DNA of 34,522 nt from Chara braunii (Eukaryota > Streptophyta > Charophyceae > Charales > Characeae). Location of the stretch: contig BFEA01000148.1 of assembly GCA_003427395.1 (NCBI GenBank), positions 2,012,518 through 2,047,039 on the forward strand, written 5' to 3'. A model generated the notes under the pieces. That model worked only from the letters and a program-made list of their open reading frames with translations. It did no database searches and had not been told where the DNA came from. Positions 18,855-30,239 of this stretch are shown here, piece after piece (position 1 is the first letter of the stretch; each line of letters starts with the position of its first letter). Made by a program: the position numbers and the translations under genes.

Positions 18855-19289
18855 GACCTCGTTCGACACCACTTGAAAATACTTGAGTTTTAAGGACAGC
18901 CTAACCTACGAAGGGTGATAAAGTTCCCCTAACTCGTTTTTTCGTTCCACAACCCCTTGACAAAACCCTTGAGACAGCCGTCCTTGGAACTGAAATGTCG
19001 ACGACATTACACCGGGAACAACGGTGATTGGTGGAAAAATCCAAAAAAAATAGAAAACGTTATGTATGTTCCCCGTTTCGAAGGGTCCAACCCTTAAGCC
19101 TCAAGTGACCTTCCGAGGCTCCCTTGAGATTTTCGTTGTTTTGGTTGGGCCGCATTTGAGTTTCATTGGCGGACCCTTGGGATGCAAAATGTGGAAACAT
19201 TATGGACATCCAAATCGATGGAATTAGGGAGAGGTGGAATGATGTTTCCTTGAAACTTGAGTATTTTCAAGTGGTGTTGAATGAGGCCC
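18855..19289. mobile_element. 435-bp MITE with CTCGTTCGACACCACTTG termini
   Basis: The left end GACCTCGTTCGACACCACTT continues GAAAATACTTGAGTTT. The right end is the complement, AAACTTGAGTATTTTCAAGT then GGTGTTGAATGAGGCCC, so the TIRs are about 36 bp with few mismatches. The first 14 bp resemble the termini of 16309-16766. CAAATCGATGTAATT-like sequence occurs both just inside and just outside the right end. There is no coding capacity. Confidence 0.7.
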
Positions 19290-20695
19290 AAATCGATGTA
19301 ATTGGGAGTTTTTGAATGTTGCAAAGTAAATGTCCATTACAATTTTTCCATTCGAGCCCATGGTTTGAGAGGTATCAGGCACGGGGGTCATGCGTCATAG
19401 TTCAAAATGACAAGAGGGGAGGTGTGTACCCCACTCGATCCTTAATGAAAACAAGTACGGGAGGAGATTGAATGAACGCGGACGTGAAGCTGAGCTATGT
19501 GCACGAAAAAAAAAAAAAAAAAAAAAAAAGTAAAGTGGTTGTGCACCGTCCCATTTTATAGCGGAAGGTGCATTCTCATTTTGAACATTTGGTCAGTAGA
19601 GGAGCGAGGCTTATAGCCGCGCGCCTTGAGTTACTATCATGATCTTCTTCTACGTCAGTAGCAGTCTTCATCTTCATGTGGCATACTGTCGTAACCTCGT
19701 CGTCATAATCAGTGTGTTGCTTCTCCTTGCGATCCGAACACTGTTCTTAACGACTGTTGCCAGCAGCATGGTTGCACTACCCATCGTGCCCTCTCCTATC
19801 GTGACCCTTGTCTCGACCTTAATTCATACTGATGATCGTGGTGCTCTTCACGTTGCAGCCTTGGGTGGTTATCCTTCTCGCCTCCCATTGTGATGCCCTT
19901 CATTGGCCTCAATCGTGGTGGTATTGATCATAGTAATTCTCGTGGCGTTGATCATTGGACTCCTCATTATGCTGTTAATCATTGAAAGTTGTGCCTCGTT
20001 GCGTTCGACGTCTTCATCCCGGGAAACTAGTTCTAAACCTGGTCGGATCGACAACCAGGTGCATTTATACGTTGGGGATGCACCGAGAGAGAGAGACCCG
20101 ATTCTGAAGTTTTCGAGAGTTGCGAGTTGATCGACAAAGTTAGTTAGATTTGACAAAGGAACGATTAGTTTGGAGGATACAAGCGATACCTTGAAGAGTT
20201 GTGCCGTATGTGAGCGGGAGATAGTAAAAGAAGGGGAACAGAATGGTGGAAGTAATACTGGTAAGGACAATAAATCAGGGAAGAAATGAGCCAGACGAGG
20301 GAAGAGGAAGCCAATGGGGCGAAGGAGGAGAGAATCGGTGAGAGAGAGGGAGACGTGAATTTTGACATGGAAATACACCAGGTACAGCGAGAGGAAAATA
20401 ATGAAATGAAAAATTAGATATATACAGGGTAACCGGTGTTTGGGATGGGCCGAACGCCCGAACGTATGGGACCCTTTGGGGATGCGTTCGGTCGTTCTGG
20501 CAGAGCGCGGACCAAGAAAAAAAATAATAATTGAGAATTCAAAAAAATATGAAAATCGATATGTTATGAAGAAAAATAAAATAAACAACATTTGCCTGAG
20601 CATTACATCTAAATTCCTGACCAAATTTGAAATAAAAATAAAATACAGAAAATAAAACTAGTAAAAAATAAGAAAAAATGAAAAGAGAATTAAAT
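19290..20695. other. Unassigned; decayed MITE fragment, no gene
   Basis: 19530-19600 carries the GGGCCTCGC-family core and right end (GCATTCTCATTTTGAACATT, GAGGAGCGAGGC then TTA), with an A24 run replacing part of its left half. 19640-20010 is rich in degenerate ATCGTGGT/GTCGT phrases. A 251-codon minus-strand frame (19869-20624) is Phe/Leu/Ser-rich with no domain and is probably not coding. Confidence 0.4.
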
Positions 20696-21045
20696 TAGTG
20701 AGTGAGGGAGCACGTTTTCAACACCGTCATCTTTGGCGATTTTTCATGTTTTTTTGGAATATCCAAATGCCCTGAAAATTTACAGATGTGTACTTCACAT
20801 AATGCAAAACGCATTAAAAAAGTTTCAAAAAATAATAAATGTTTTTAGACCCTGCAATAAGTGAAAAAAAGTAAAAAGTGAAAACAAAAAATAGTGAGTG
20901 GCAAGCACGTTTTGACACCGCCATCTTTGGAGATTTTGAGCTTTTTTTTGGATTAGCAAAATGACTTAAAAATTTATAGGCATATACCTCACATCATAGA
21001 GAACTCAGAGAAAAAACAATTCAGAAAGAAAAACTGATTTTTAGG
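20696..21045 (+). repeat. 196-bp direct repeat, two diverged copies
   Basis: TAGTGAGTG...AGCACGTTTT...ACACCGYCATCTTTGG starts at 20696 and 20892. Similarity continues through a T-run, TTGGAWTA and CCTCACATMAT-like sequence. Both copies are AT-rich and non-coding. Confidence 0.65.
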
Positions 21046-21113
21046 GCCCAAAATATGTTTTGGCGGGGGCCGAATGCCGACGGGTTCGGACCCCGAACGG
21101 GGCCCCGAATGCT

Positions 21114-21153
21114 CGTACGTACAGAGGTCAACCCGGGGACCTCCGTACGTACG
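21114..21153. repeat. 16-bp inverted repeat with 8-nt loop
   Basis: CGTACGTACAGAGGTC pairs with GACCTCCGTACGTACG with one mismatch around an AACCCGGG loop. The sequence upstream (21060-21110) is also GC-rich and palindromic. It lies 15 bp before an AT repeat. Confidence 0.7.
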
Positions 21154-21165
21154 GGCTGGTAACAT

Positions 21166-21168
<3 letters not shown>

Positions 21169-21204
<36 letters not shown>
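21169..21204. repeat. (AT)18 microsatellite
   Basis: Pure AT dinucleotides, likely polymorphic. It directly precedes a decayed GGGCCTCGC-family MITE fragment (about 21210-21270). Confidence 0.9.
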
Positions 21205-21207
<3 letters not shown>

Positions 21208-23520
21208 TTAGGTGTGTATCTTCCCATGTTCTAGCGGAAAATTCGTTCTTTTTTTGTGCATTTCGTGAGTAGTCGTCACTATCGGGCTGCCAACGTGTTA
21301 ATAATGATCGTTGTGCTCGTAATCCTCGTTGCACATTTCTTCCTTATTGTTATCGTTGGGATCATCGTGTTGGTTTTCGTCACTGTGGTCAGCTAGGTTG
21401 TACAACTGATCCATGCATCTCACCGCCTTCTGGCGGAAGGTGTGTTTTTCAGTCGTTGGAGGGGGAAGTCAGAGAGAAAGTCTGCGCAAGCACAAATGAG
21501 AGAGAGGAGTTGAAGTACTCATCTGGTCCGAGTTGATAGAGACGACAAGGTAGGAGGCGGTGCATCTTTCCATGTTCTAGTAAAAGATTCATTCCTATGT
21601 TGCACTTTCGGTGTCACTGAGTAGAGGAGTGAACTCGTGGTCTCGACCGCTCTCAAGCTTCCACTCGTGGTTCAGTTTCCCTGGTAGTCGGGTAAGCTTG
21701 TCTATAACGTGGTCATTGGTCGACCATATTCAATTGAGTTGATATGGTGGTTGTGCCCGTTTCCTGGTGTAACGATCCGCTCATGCTTACACCTACGTTT
21801 CAGGTTCAAGTTTGTTGCCCATTTCGAAGTGGCACCCGATTGTGCTGTTGGAAAGAGATATTAACCTAGCTGGAGTAACGATAAGATAGATCGAGTATGG
21901 AATTAGAAAGGGGAGGGAACCTAAAAGGAAATTGGCGAGGTAGAGGAAATACGAAAGAGAATCGAAGGGAGGGTGAATAGTTTTGTGATCGAGCTCTTCC
22001 TTCCGGGCATTTGGGCTCGTACGACCTCAACTTTGGGTCCGAATTTACGTTGGCTCCTTCCCAAGAACCACATTTGTTCCAGGCGCGTTCGTGATTGAAA
22101 CTCGCTTTACAATAATCGACTTTGTTTGGTCCGAGCTCATCCGCTCCGTGGTTGTATGTTTCGTCATTGTGGCCTTGTTGCTTATATTGAAGAGTCATGT
22201 GGGAGCATTAGGACTGGACATAACAAAGACTGACATATCGAGACTCCTTCCTTAATTCTGCGGGTGCAAGCACATGACCAGACTCGTAGAGCTGTGTTAT
22301 TGTCATCACATTTAAGGGCTGTTGTTATCCTCAAACAACAACCACACAACTATTGCTATTTTTTTAGTTGTTGTTGCTGAGATTCTCAGGCGATTGTTGC
22401 TGCTGACTCAGATACTGTTGCCGTACGTACGACTACACTATCGGAATTTAATGATGTTTGAAGGGATTACTGCAGACACCGGTCGAAGTCACTATTGTTG
22501 TTCCTCTCGGATTGACATTGTCTGTAGCAGCGCGCTGCCATTTTACCAACGATGTTACAAGAATATTGGTCTTGGTACTGCTTCTTTTATCACAACAACG
22601 TTGCAATTCTCTGCTACCTCTCATATGTTGCAAAAGAGCAGGCTGCGTGGTGGAGCTATAGGCTGTCAATGGTGGCCTCCAAATTGTTGTTACTGCTGGA
22701 GATCTGAGATTGTTGTGTCATTTGTGACTTGATGATTTTAAGTTTGCGGATCTGTTGCTGCTTCAGACTATTTGCCGCTGGTGAACCGCTGCGTTCCGGA
22801 CTACTGGGGGATCAACACCGAGTTACACTGTTGTTGCTGAAGTTTGTCCTAATTGTTGCGACCGTTGGGTTGTGAGGTGCTTCTACTTGGGCGTCAGGTG
22901 CTATGGATTGATTGGTTGTCTAAGCGGCTATCCTAACAGACTTTTGGATCTTGCAGCAAACTGTTACGCCCGTTGATTGACGTTGGGTGCATGGTTGTCC
23001 ACTGGAAAGACTGCACTGCAATTGACCACCATTGTCGGGTCCTCACTCGCATTGAGATTTCAAGGCCCTCTCATGCGAGTCTGAGTGCACCCTCCTTGTA
23101 TCTGAGGGACTACACGACTGCTTCTTTTGTCTTATCTGCTCTCACTCTAGTCCCTTCGGTTACACGAGGAAGGCGGTAGGCGTGATTGAAAACTTGTAAT
23201 CCGTACTAAGACCTCTGTGGGAGGCTCGTCCCACCGATTGCGGGAGTTCAGGTAGAACCTGGGCAAGCTTCTGGAGGCAGAGAACTTACAAGTATAACTT
23301 TTTTTTTTTTTGCGTGTGCCCACTGTACCCTTATTAGTACATCTCTCTACGCTATCTGCTATGTATGCATGCGCTCCCTTAATTTTTTTTTTATTCTGGA
23401 TTTAAACCAGATTAAGTAAAGGAATTGTATGCATAAATTTTATCTATTTTTGTTGCTTGAACTTAGACAGAAGGGAATGAACTGGGGGAAGGTGGGAGGA
23501 AGGTGGTTTAAGAAAAAAAA
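21205..23520. other. Unassigned; MITE fragments and TTG-rich degenerate sequence
   Basis: Family-core fragments with GCATCTTTCCATGTTCTAG-like sequence occur at about 21210-21270 and 21558-21632. 22310-22900 is peppered with TTGTTGCTG and CAACAAC motifs. A T12 run is near 23299. Frames are open for up to 136 codons, but none shows domain features. Confidence 0.4.
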
Positions 23521-23765
23521 AAGGTGTGGTAGTGTATATTTTTATGTTCTAGCTGAAGATTCACTTCGATTTTGCTCATCCTACACACACACACACATAT
23601 CGACATTGCCACGCTTCACAAAATAAGCAAAATGAGATTGAATCTTCCCCTAGAACATGGAAGTATCCACAACATGGAAATACATACTGCCAAATACCGA
23701 AAATGTGCCAGTGTATATTTGCATCTTCTATCAATGGATTGATTCTCATTTTGCGTATCCTACGG
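23520..23765. repeat. Three MITE-core fragments, one inverted
   Basis: The core (TTCTAG, GAAGATTCA, TTTTGC) is read on the plus strand at about 23524-23580 and 23700-23762, and on the minus strand at about 23620-23675. An (AC)n run (about 23584-23597) separates the first two. This suggests repeated nested insertion or an inverted duplication. Confidence 0.5.
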
Positions 23766-23771
23766 ATGGAA

Positions 23772-23772
<1 letters not shown>

Positions 23773-23840
<68 letters not shown>

Positions 23841-23846
23841 TCTCTC
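23773..23846. repeat. (CT)n microsatellite
   Basis: About 37 CT units with a single C interruption. Confidence 0.9.
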
Positions 23847-23935
23847 AATTTGCATCTGATAGCTCCTTAGTCCATACGCACACTGGGATTTCTCTTCAAT
23901 GTATGGCATACCGAGTTCTGGGACCTTTTGGAACG

Positions 23936-24020
23936 TACTCACACTGGGACTTCGGACAACTTAGGGCGCGCTCACACTCTGACTATCCTTACGATATACG
24001 GACACCGACACCTTTTGGGA
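23936..24020 (+). repeat. Fragments of the ACTCACAC-type MITE family
   Basis: CGTACTCACACTGGGACTTC and GGCGCGCTCACACTCTGACT resemble the terminal repeats of 7583-7737. Two left-end-like copies lie in the same direction, so this is a tandem or nested remnant. Confidence 0.4.
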
Positions 24021-24088
24021 CAAATGTTGGGACTTGGGGCGGCTTGGGACACAACTGACTTTTCTTGGAATGTATTTGACAATTTTTT

Positions 24089-24092
<4 letters not shown>

Positions 24093-24146
<54 letters not shown>
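24093..24146. repeat. (CT)n microsatellite
   Basis: A pure CT run of 27 units preceded by a T run. Confidence 0.9.
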
Positions 24147-24151
<5 letters not shown>

Positions 24152-24666
24152 GTCGTTGGTGCTGCAGGGTCACATGTCAGTGCCCCGATGCCGCGTCACA
24201 CTTGTGACTTGCTTTTTATGAATGACTAATTTCTTTAAACTACTAGTACCTTTGTCAGTACGAAAAATAGCGGGCCTCCAACCTTTCAGGAGGCTGAAAC
24301 GAAATGACGACCGTGATTAGATTTATCAATGACAGTCGTCGCCAGGCCCGACCTCCGAATTCTTCAGGGGCTGATGTTTTCCTTCATTTTTGAAGCACGC
24401 AAGCCGTAAAGGGTCTAGTTGTTTAAACCGCTAGTACACGGCCCCAACCTTGCAGAAAGTTTTTCTCNCCACAAGCAAAACTCAGAGGCGCCGCGCGGGC
24501 AGGGACGCCGTAAAAAAAAAAAAAAAAAAAGGCCCAAAGTGGTGCGGGCCTCGTGCTAACATCCGCATGCCAATATGTCGTGTACTGATGCTTCAAGCCC
24601 AACAAATTCAATTGCCTGTAGAATTTGGTATCCCGCCTCTACAACAACCTGACCCCTGGGTATTAC

Positions 24667-24697
<31 letters not shown>

Positions 24698-24980
24698 AGT
24701 TACGACTGATTGGCATACTTGTGCTCACTAAGTGTCAACATATCTTTGGTTTTGGGGGTCTTGTCATTGTTATGAGTCACTAATTAGTTTCATGCCCAAT
24801 CGCTGCCTAATAATTTTTCTCTCAATCTTGTGAATAACCTCGCTTTGTCAGAGGGATTAATAGTATCACATTGCAGGTCCTAATGATTCCCAAAATGAAT
24901 CCCACCATCATGCGAGCGAAAGGTCCAGGTTCACTCCTCTTCTACCAAGGTGCAATGAGACACAACAATTAAAACAGTTG
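24147..24980. other. Unassigned; assembly N and two A runs
   Basis: A single N is at 24468. A runs are at about 24513-24530 and 24666-24691. From about 24720 on the sequence may be the 5' UTR of the LINE. No gene is recognised. Confidence 0.4.
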
Positions 24981-24981
24981 G

Positions 24982-27900
24982 GTGGGACCTAGTCGTTACA
25001 CTCGACCTATCCAGAGGACATCTGCATGGCAATTTCCTTACAACAAAGGGACTGTCTCTACTACTACTGATCCAATTCTCCGTTATGAGAATTCAGAGCC
25101 TACCGAAACACAATATAAAGCAGCGGTTCCATCTTACGATCCTTTTCCACCACTGTCTGTTGCCGCAAACAAACAACTAGACAGCAAAGGAAACAGAATC
25201 ACGGACCAGAATCCAAATGAAGAAGACAAACCTTTACAAGATATGGTCATGGGGGAAAGAGACGATGGGGTATTGACTGAGGAGGAGCGTGAGATGAAAA
25301 AAAGGAAGGCAAGTTAATATTCTGACCGATCGGCTCACCAACCATCTTGGGAAAAAAAAGTAAGAGACTCATTGCAAAACAAAACACTGAGTATAAAAAG
25401 ACAGTCAGTGGAGGTATTGGGGGTCCCATTAGAAGAACTGAAGGTGCCTTTGAGGAATCTTTCCTCAGCAAGGGCCTATTTTCTCACACTTTTTCTTCAT
25501 CCACTATGACAAAAAATGTGGTAGATTAGAGAGGGAGAAAAACACTGATCAAATCCTACCCAACAGAGAAGTCGGTGATGCGGAATGAGGTATATACCAA
25601 GCATCCGAGCAACTTGTTTTTTTTTTCGAGAGGGGGGCTATCAAATCCACAAACGACAAAATAAAATGGATCTCTAAGCGACTCGAAAGTATGAAGGACA
25701 CTCCAGAAGCGGTGCAAGAAAGTTTTCTCATTCAACCAATCTCTTCCACAGTCTTCACCATCCTCAGTCGTTTTTAGCAGGACAAACAATGGATCGATGG
25801 GTGCAGAAAGATGAAATGGGATCAGACTGAAGTGCGGGTGTATCATTGGCTTCCAAAAAAGGTTGGTCCGGAGGAACGAAGAGAGCAATTGATGAATGAC
25901 TTTTATTGGGTGGAGCTTACACACATCCCAATAGAAGTCCAGACTTCTTTTATTCATGATATTGGTCAACAATATAAGATAGTTCATTTCATCGATCCAA
26001 TGTCAACCTAACGTAACAAAAAGGGATGACTATGTAATGATGGTCATTGACTTACCCAAGGACCAACCCTTTTCCTTGGAGGATATCATCCTCTTTAAAA
26101 TAGAGGGTCGGATGTACCAAAGTCCCTCGACACAGAAGTTCCGACCGTGGTGTTTTAAATGCAGGGCTTATGGACACCTTAGCACTGAGGTTGTCTGCCT
26201 GCATCACCCTCAACATAATATCACTAAGGACGATCAACTGAGGAAAGATTCCTACAGACTAATCGCTTGTTACCGATACTCTCAGGTTACAAGGGTTGGG
26301 TATATATGGATGAGTTCGTCCAAAATGGGCAGCCATATGGATGAATCTAGGAAGGAAGAGGTGACCCTCGCAGTTCTTCTCGGTCACCAACTGAATAGAT
26401 TCCTCATAGCAATGTCCAGGCGGACAGAACAAACAAAGGTCAACAAAACTCCAAACAAAAGGGCACAACGACAGTACAAAACCCATGAGTTAGCTTGCCA
26501 GGTTCGATGGCTTAGAATAGCGCGCCAGAACTTAAGGTTCCTTCAATACTGACTGAACAAACAAGAAAGGGGAGTCAGGAATATAAAATTGCCAAGGTAG
26601 CCAAGCGACACGTGCGGTAAAAATAAAATTTGGGGAAAGAATAGGAGACCAACAAATAGGAAAACAAATTAAAAAAAAAAACATCTCAATCCCATCAAGT
26701 GGGTCCACAGGCAACAACTTACCTTTCTATGCCAAGTAGGTCTTCCTTTATGGAATATAGGCCTATAAACTCAGGAAAGCCTCAAGTAAAAGTACATAAT
26801 GCTCAGGCTTTTTCCTCTTCCTCTAAACAACAAGTTTTGGGGGATAAAATTATAGACCCGATCCCATGGAGATTGACGCACTGAACGATGCTTTTGGGCC
26901 TCAGCCCATGGAACTCGACCCGATCCCAAGGGCTCCACCCCCTCCGGATATCATAGCGGTAATGAATCAAAATGGGAAAGAGGTGGGTCAGCGAGTGGAC
27001 TTGGCAACCATTGCGGACTGACTCCTGGTCAGTTTAAATGTCAAGTTCACCGATCTCTCTAAGGAGTTTTGGGACACCTCATACTAGGACCTGGTCCCCC
27101 TTCTAGAAACTAGTGAAGTCTTAGATTTGTCCAGGGCAATGGCTCGCCAGAGGGAGTTAGCTGGAAATAGGTCCTTCATCGACTTCTGCCATTCATGATT
27201 GTCAGATTGCAACCATTGTCTCACCAACAAAAAACATTGCGAGACAATCAAATCAGTTCAGTTCAAAATGAACAAAATGATGGAGAGCATAGTAAGTCGG
27301 TAAAAGAGAAAGAGGAACTTACCGAGTTTCTGCGGGAATCACAACCACCAACTTTAACTAGAAAGGCAATGTAGAAGCAATTGACATAGGGCAGGCGACA
27401 CAAAATAGTAGTGTCACAAAGGCGAAATTAATGAAGTCTTTCTTAGACCTGGTGACTAAATTACTCCCTTCCTCCATACAACGTTTGGGAGAAGTTCCCG
27501 TAGGGTCAGTAATGACACTTCCTTTTCCAAGTAACACCCTAGGTCCCGTTTTTGACGTGAAATTGAAAGAAGTTGTTTCGCCAATCATGAATGAGAGAAA
27601 GTTCCTACAACTCTCCCATTCAGGGGAACAGTCAAAGAACAACAAAAAAAACTCATCATTAATTGGGTGTGATGGTCAGACCCAGGGATTTGATAGCATA
27701 GATCAGAATATCATCGTTGAACTGTCTATGAGTGAATTGGCTTCATATAAAGAACAAGAACAATAGTCAATTGTTAAAGACAATGAAGGAAGGACACAAC
27801 AACATAAAATTTGTCCACCTCCAACTTCAATAGGAAAATTGTAGCAAGACACTGCTCCCGCCTCATTTGCAGACCAGAATGACGAGCAACAAGGGGAGAG

Positions 27901-28460
27901 TAGACCACAACAAATAGTACCAATGACGACCTTTCGACAGTCAGACCAGGTTTTAGTCCAGTTTCCCCTTAAACAAGAACATCAAAAAGAAGGGGATGGG
28001 GATGAAGGACAAAGGGTTGCAAACAAGGTTTTAACGCTCACCTACCAATCAACCTCTTGCTTGGATCTGGCAGAAGATGGCGAGTCAGGATCTGAAAGAA
28101 AAAAGACGTGGCAAAAACTTTCCCTCCCCCCCACAGTTTCTCCCACGGAAGGAGTACTTATCAAGAAAAGACAAGAGTAAGGCAACTCGTGGTCAGGGGA
28201 TATGCAAAAGATGTGTTTTCCAGACCAGACACCCTTGTGCTTTCAGTAAGGAAAAAAAAAAAGGGAATGAGATATAGGTTTGTCAAAATCGGAAAGGGCA
28301 AGCAAAACCTAAAATGGGTTGAGGTCAGAGGTGAGTCTCTGCCCAAGGGACAAAAATTGGTATTGGGGGGGGAAGGTTGTCAAAGATGGTTATATTTGAA
28401 GCAAAAATTGCAAAATTTATTTTTGATCACTTTTCGTAAGGGGGTACTTCAGTGCTAATA
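24982..28460 (+). pseudogene. LINE ORF1 remnant (DUF4283-like, CCHC-like knuckle)
   Basis: The pieces are spread over several frames. 24982-25317 is hydrophilic and opens without an ATG. 25625-26011 reads WISKRLESMKDTPEAVQ..., then YWVELTHIPIEV...DIGQQYKIVHFID, the pattern of the DUF4283 RNA-binding region of plant LINE ORF1. 26070-26200 gives IEGRMYQ...WCFKCRAYGHLSTEVVC, a C-x2-C-x4-H-x6-C knuckle that is two residues longer than usual before the last Cys. 26870-27000 reads PMELDPIPRAPPPPD. 27420-28460 is charged and ends in a basic segment, RKKKKGMRYRFVKIGKGKQ. Its role would be binding element RNA in the RNP. Stops and frame changes throughout show decay. Confidence 0.7.
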
Positions 28461-28479
28461 ATGAATACAGTCTTATAAT

Positions 28480-28698
28480 CTGACAGTTAGGGATGTATAT
28501 CTCAAATTTGATTATTCCCGCACTGTTAATTTGTGTTGGTTTTCTCAAGTTAATCTTGTTGAACTCCAACAGTTAAAAATAAAGGAGAGCAATTTTTGGT
28601 CAGAGGTGGATGTTACAGTCTTACTATCCCGACTACTTCTCAAAGGAATACTTGCAGATGGGGGTACTCTGGATTCGGCCCAATGGATGAACATGTAA
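28480..28698 (+). pseudogene. Unrecognised open segment between LINE ORF1 and endonuclease
   Basis: One frame reads about 70 residues, with CWFSQVNLVELQQLKIKES and VTVLLSRLLLKGILADGG, before a stop at 28696-28698. It has the look of real protein (mixed hydrophobic helices) and leads to the endonuclease. I recognise no domain. It could be the end of ORF1 or the N-terminus of ORF2. Confidence 0.4.
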
Positions 28699-28817
28699 AA
28701 AAATCTCGTATAAATTAATGGTTAACAATTTGAAGTGATGGAAGATTTTAACGTACTAAATGTCTTTCACAATAAAGATAAAAATTGGAAACAGCTAATG
28801 AGAGAGACAAATTTGGA

Positions 28818-29560
28818 GCTTCGATCACTCAACGCAAATGGATGCATAAGCCAAACAGGTCAAACGACAGACCATATACGAGCAACTAAAAAGGGTGGAT
28901 GACAGGGATTGACCTAATGGTATTTGCATTCAGGAAACCCATCTAATGAATAGCCCAAACCGTAACTACACTTATAAACAAACCTAGTCTTACAGGATCT
29001 TCACGACACATGCCCCAAGACCATGCAGTGCAGGAGTAACTATTTGAATACCTCCTGGTTTGAAAATAAAACATATGTATTGGGCAGAAGATACGGAAAA
29101 AGGAAGATGACTGTATATATTAGCAATGTTGAAATTGGAAATAGTAACGATATTGTGTGTATATGGTCCAAACGAAGTAAGAGAAAGAAAACAATCATTT
29201 GATCATATTGAAAGTTTTTTCCGTGTTGGTATCTCGATCATCATGACAAATGATTTTAATGCAGCCCCAAATCACCATTTGGATCAGTGACATATCCCTA
29301 ACCCCCGCTCTTTATATATGGAAACGGACGAACAAATAATAGAAGGATTAAGTTAGTCACTGGATCTTTTTGACTCTTATAGACTTTTATACCCTACGAA
29401 ACGTAAATACACATGTTTTAGAAAGAGTCAAACTTCAAGCGCAACAAAATCTCGCATAAATCTCATTCTATTATTAGAAGAATCGAAATATGCTGTATAA
29501 GTGACAAAGGTCTTTCCTTGTAGTGTTTTTCCGGAGATTGACCATGGTATGTGTGTAGCT
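28818..29560 (+). pseudogene. LINE AP-endonuclease domain remnant
   Basis: Motifs in order: LRSLNANG (about 28819, for the usual NxRG), IQETHL (28928-28945, containing the catalytic Glu), VYGPN (about 29157), NDFNA (29249-29263, usual GDFN), SRIN (about 29450, usual SRID) and EIDHG (about 29534, usual SDH). This domain nicks target DNA to prime reverse transcription. At least three in-frame stops and a frame change before IQETH disable it. Confidence 0.75.
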
Positions 29561-30239
29561 ATATTATCCTTTAAAAAAAAAAAAAACAGGGTGAAGGATT
29601 CTACAAGCTAAACAACTTTTTACTTAACATTGATTAATTTAAAATATACCTAGGGGATGTGTGGTCTTTTTGGAGGGAACAAAGGGACTTGATAAAAAAT
29701 TATATAAAATAGTTCAACAACGACCTAGTATTTTTAGGTTGTAAATGCAATGAATATTCTAAGATGCTAGCTGCACAACGACATTTAGAAAAAAACAATC
29801 TCTAATCACAACTCACACAACTACAGCAACAAGATGAAGTTATTTAAATGAATCTAATTGAACCTCATTAACAGAAAACATTAGAAACATGAAATTCAAA
29901 CTGCTATCGTATATGAAATATCGGTGACATGGAGTAAGAATCAGAGGTAAACTGAAAGGATATAACACGGAAGGAGTGATGCATGTTAACTTATTTGCAA
30001 TAGCTAAAGTTAAAACAAGAAGATTAGTGATAGAAGCGTCCGTAGATCCTCTAAACCCTAGGGGATCTTGGGCCACCTCGACTGCAGTTTGTTCTCAGAT
30101 AGCAAGAAATTATTACAAATAGTTTTTCAAGGCAGAATGTAACAACATACCGATAAAACAAAGAGTACATGAGATTGGAAAAAAATTTACACGACTCACC
30201 AAGTCCCTAATAAAATAATAAAAAGGTACACTAGAATTA

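Noticed and set aside
19869-20624. 251-codon minus-strand gene
   Set aside because: Low-complexity Phe/Ser/Leu composition in AT-rich DNA, no domain, and no partner exon.
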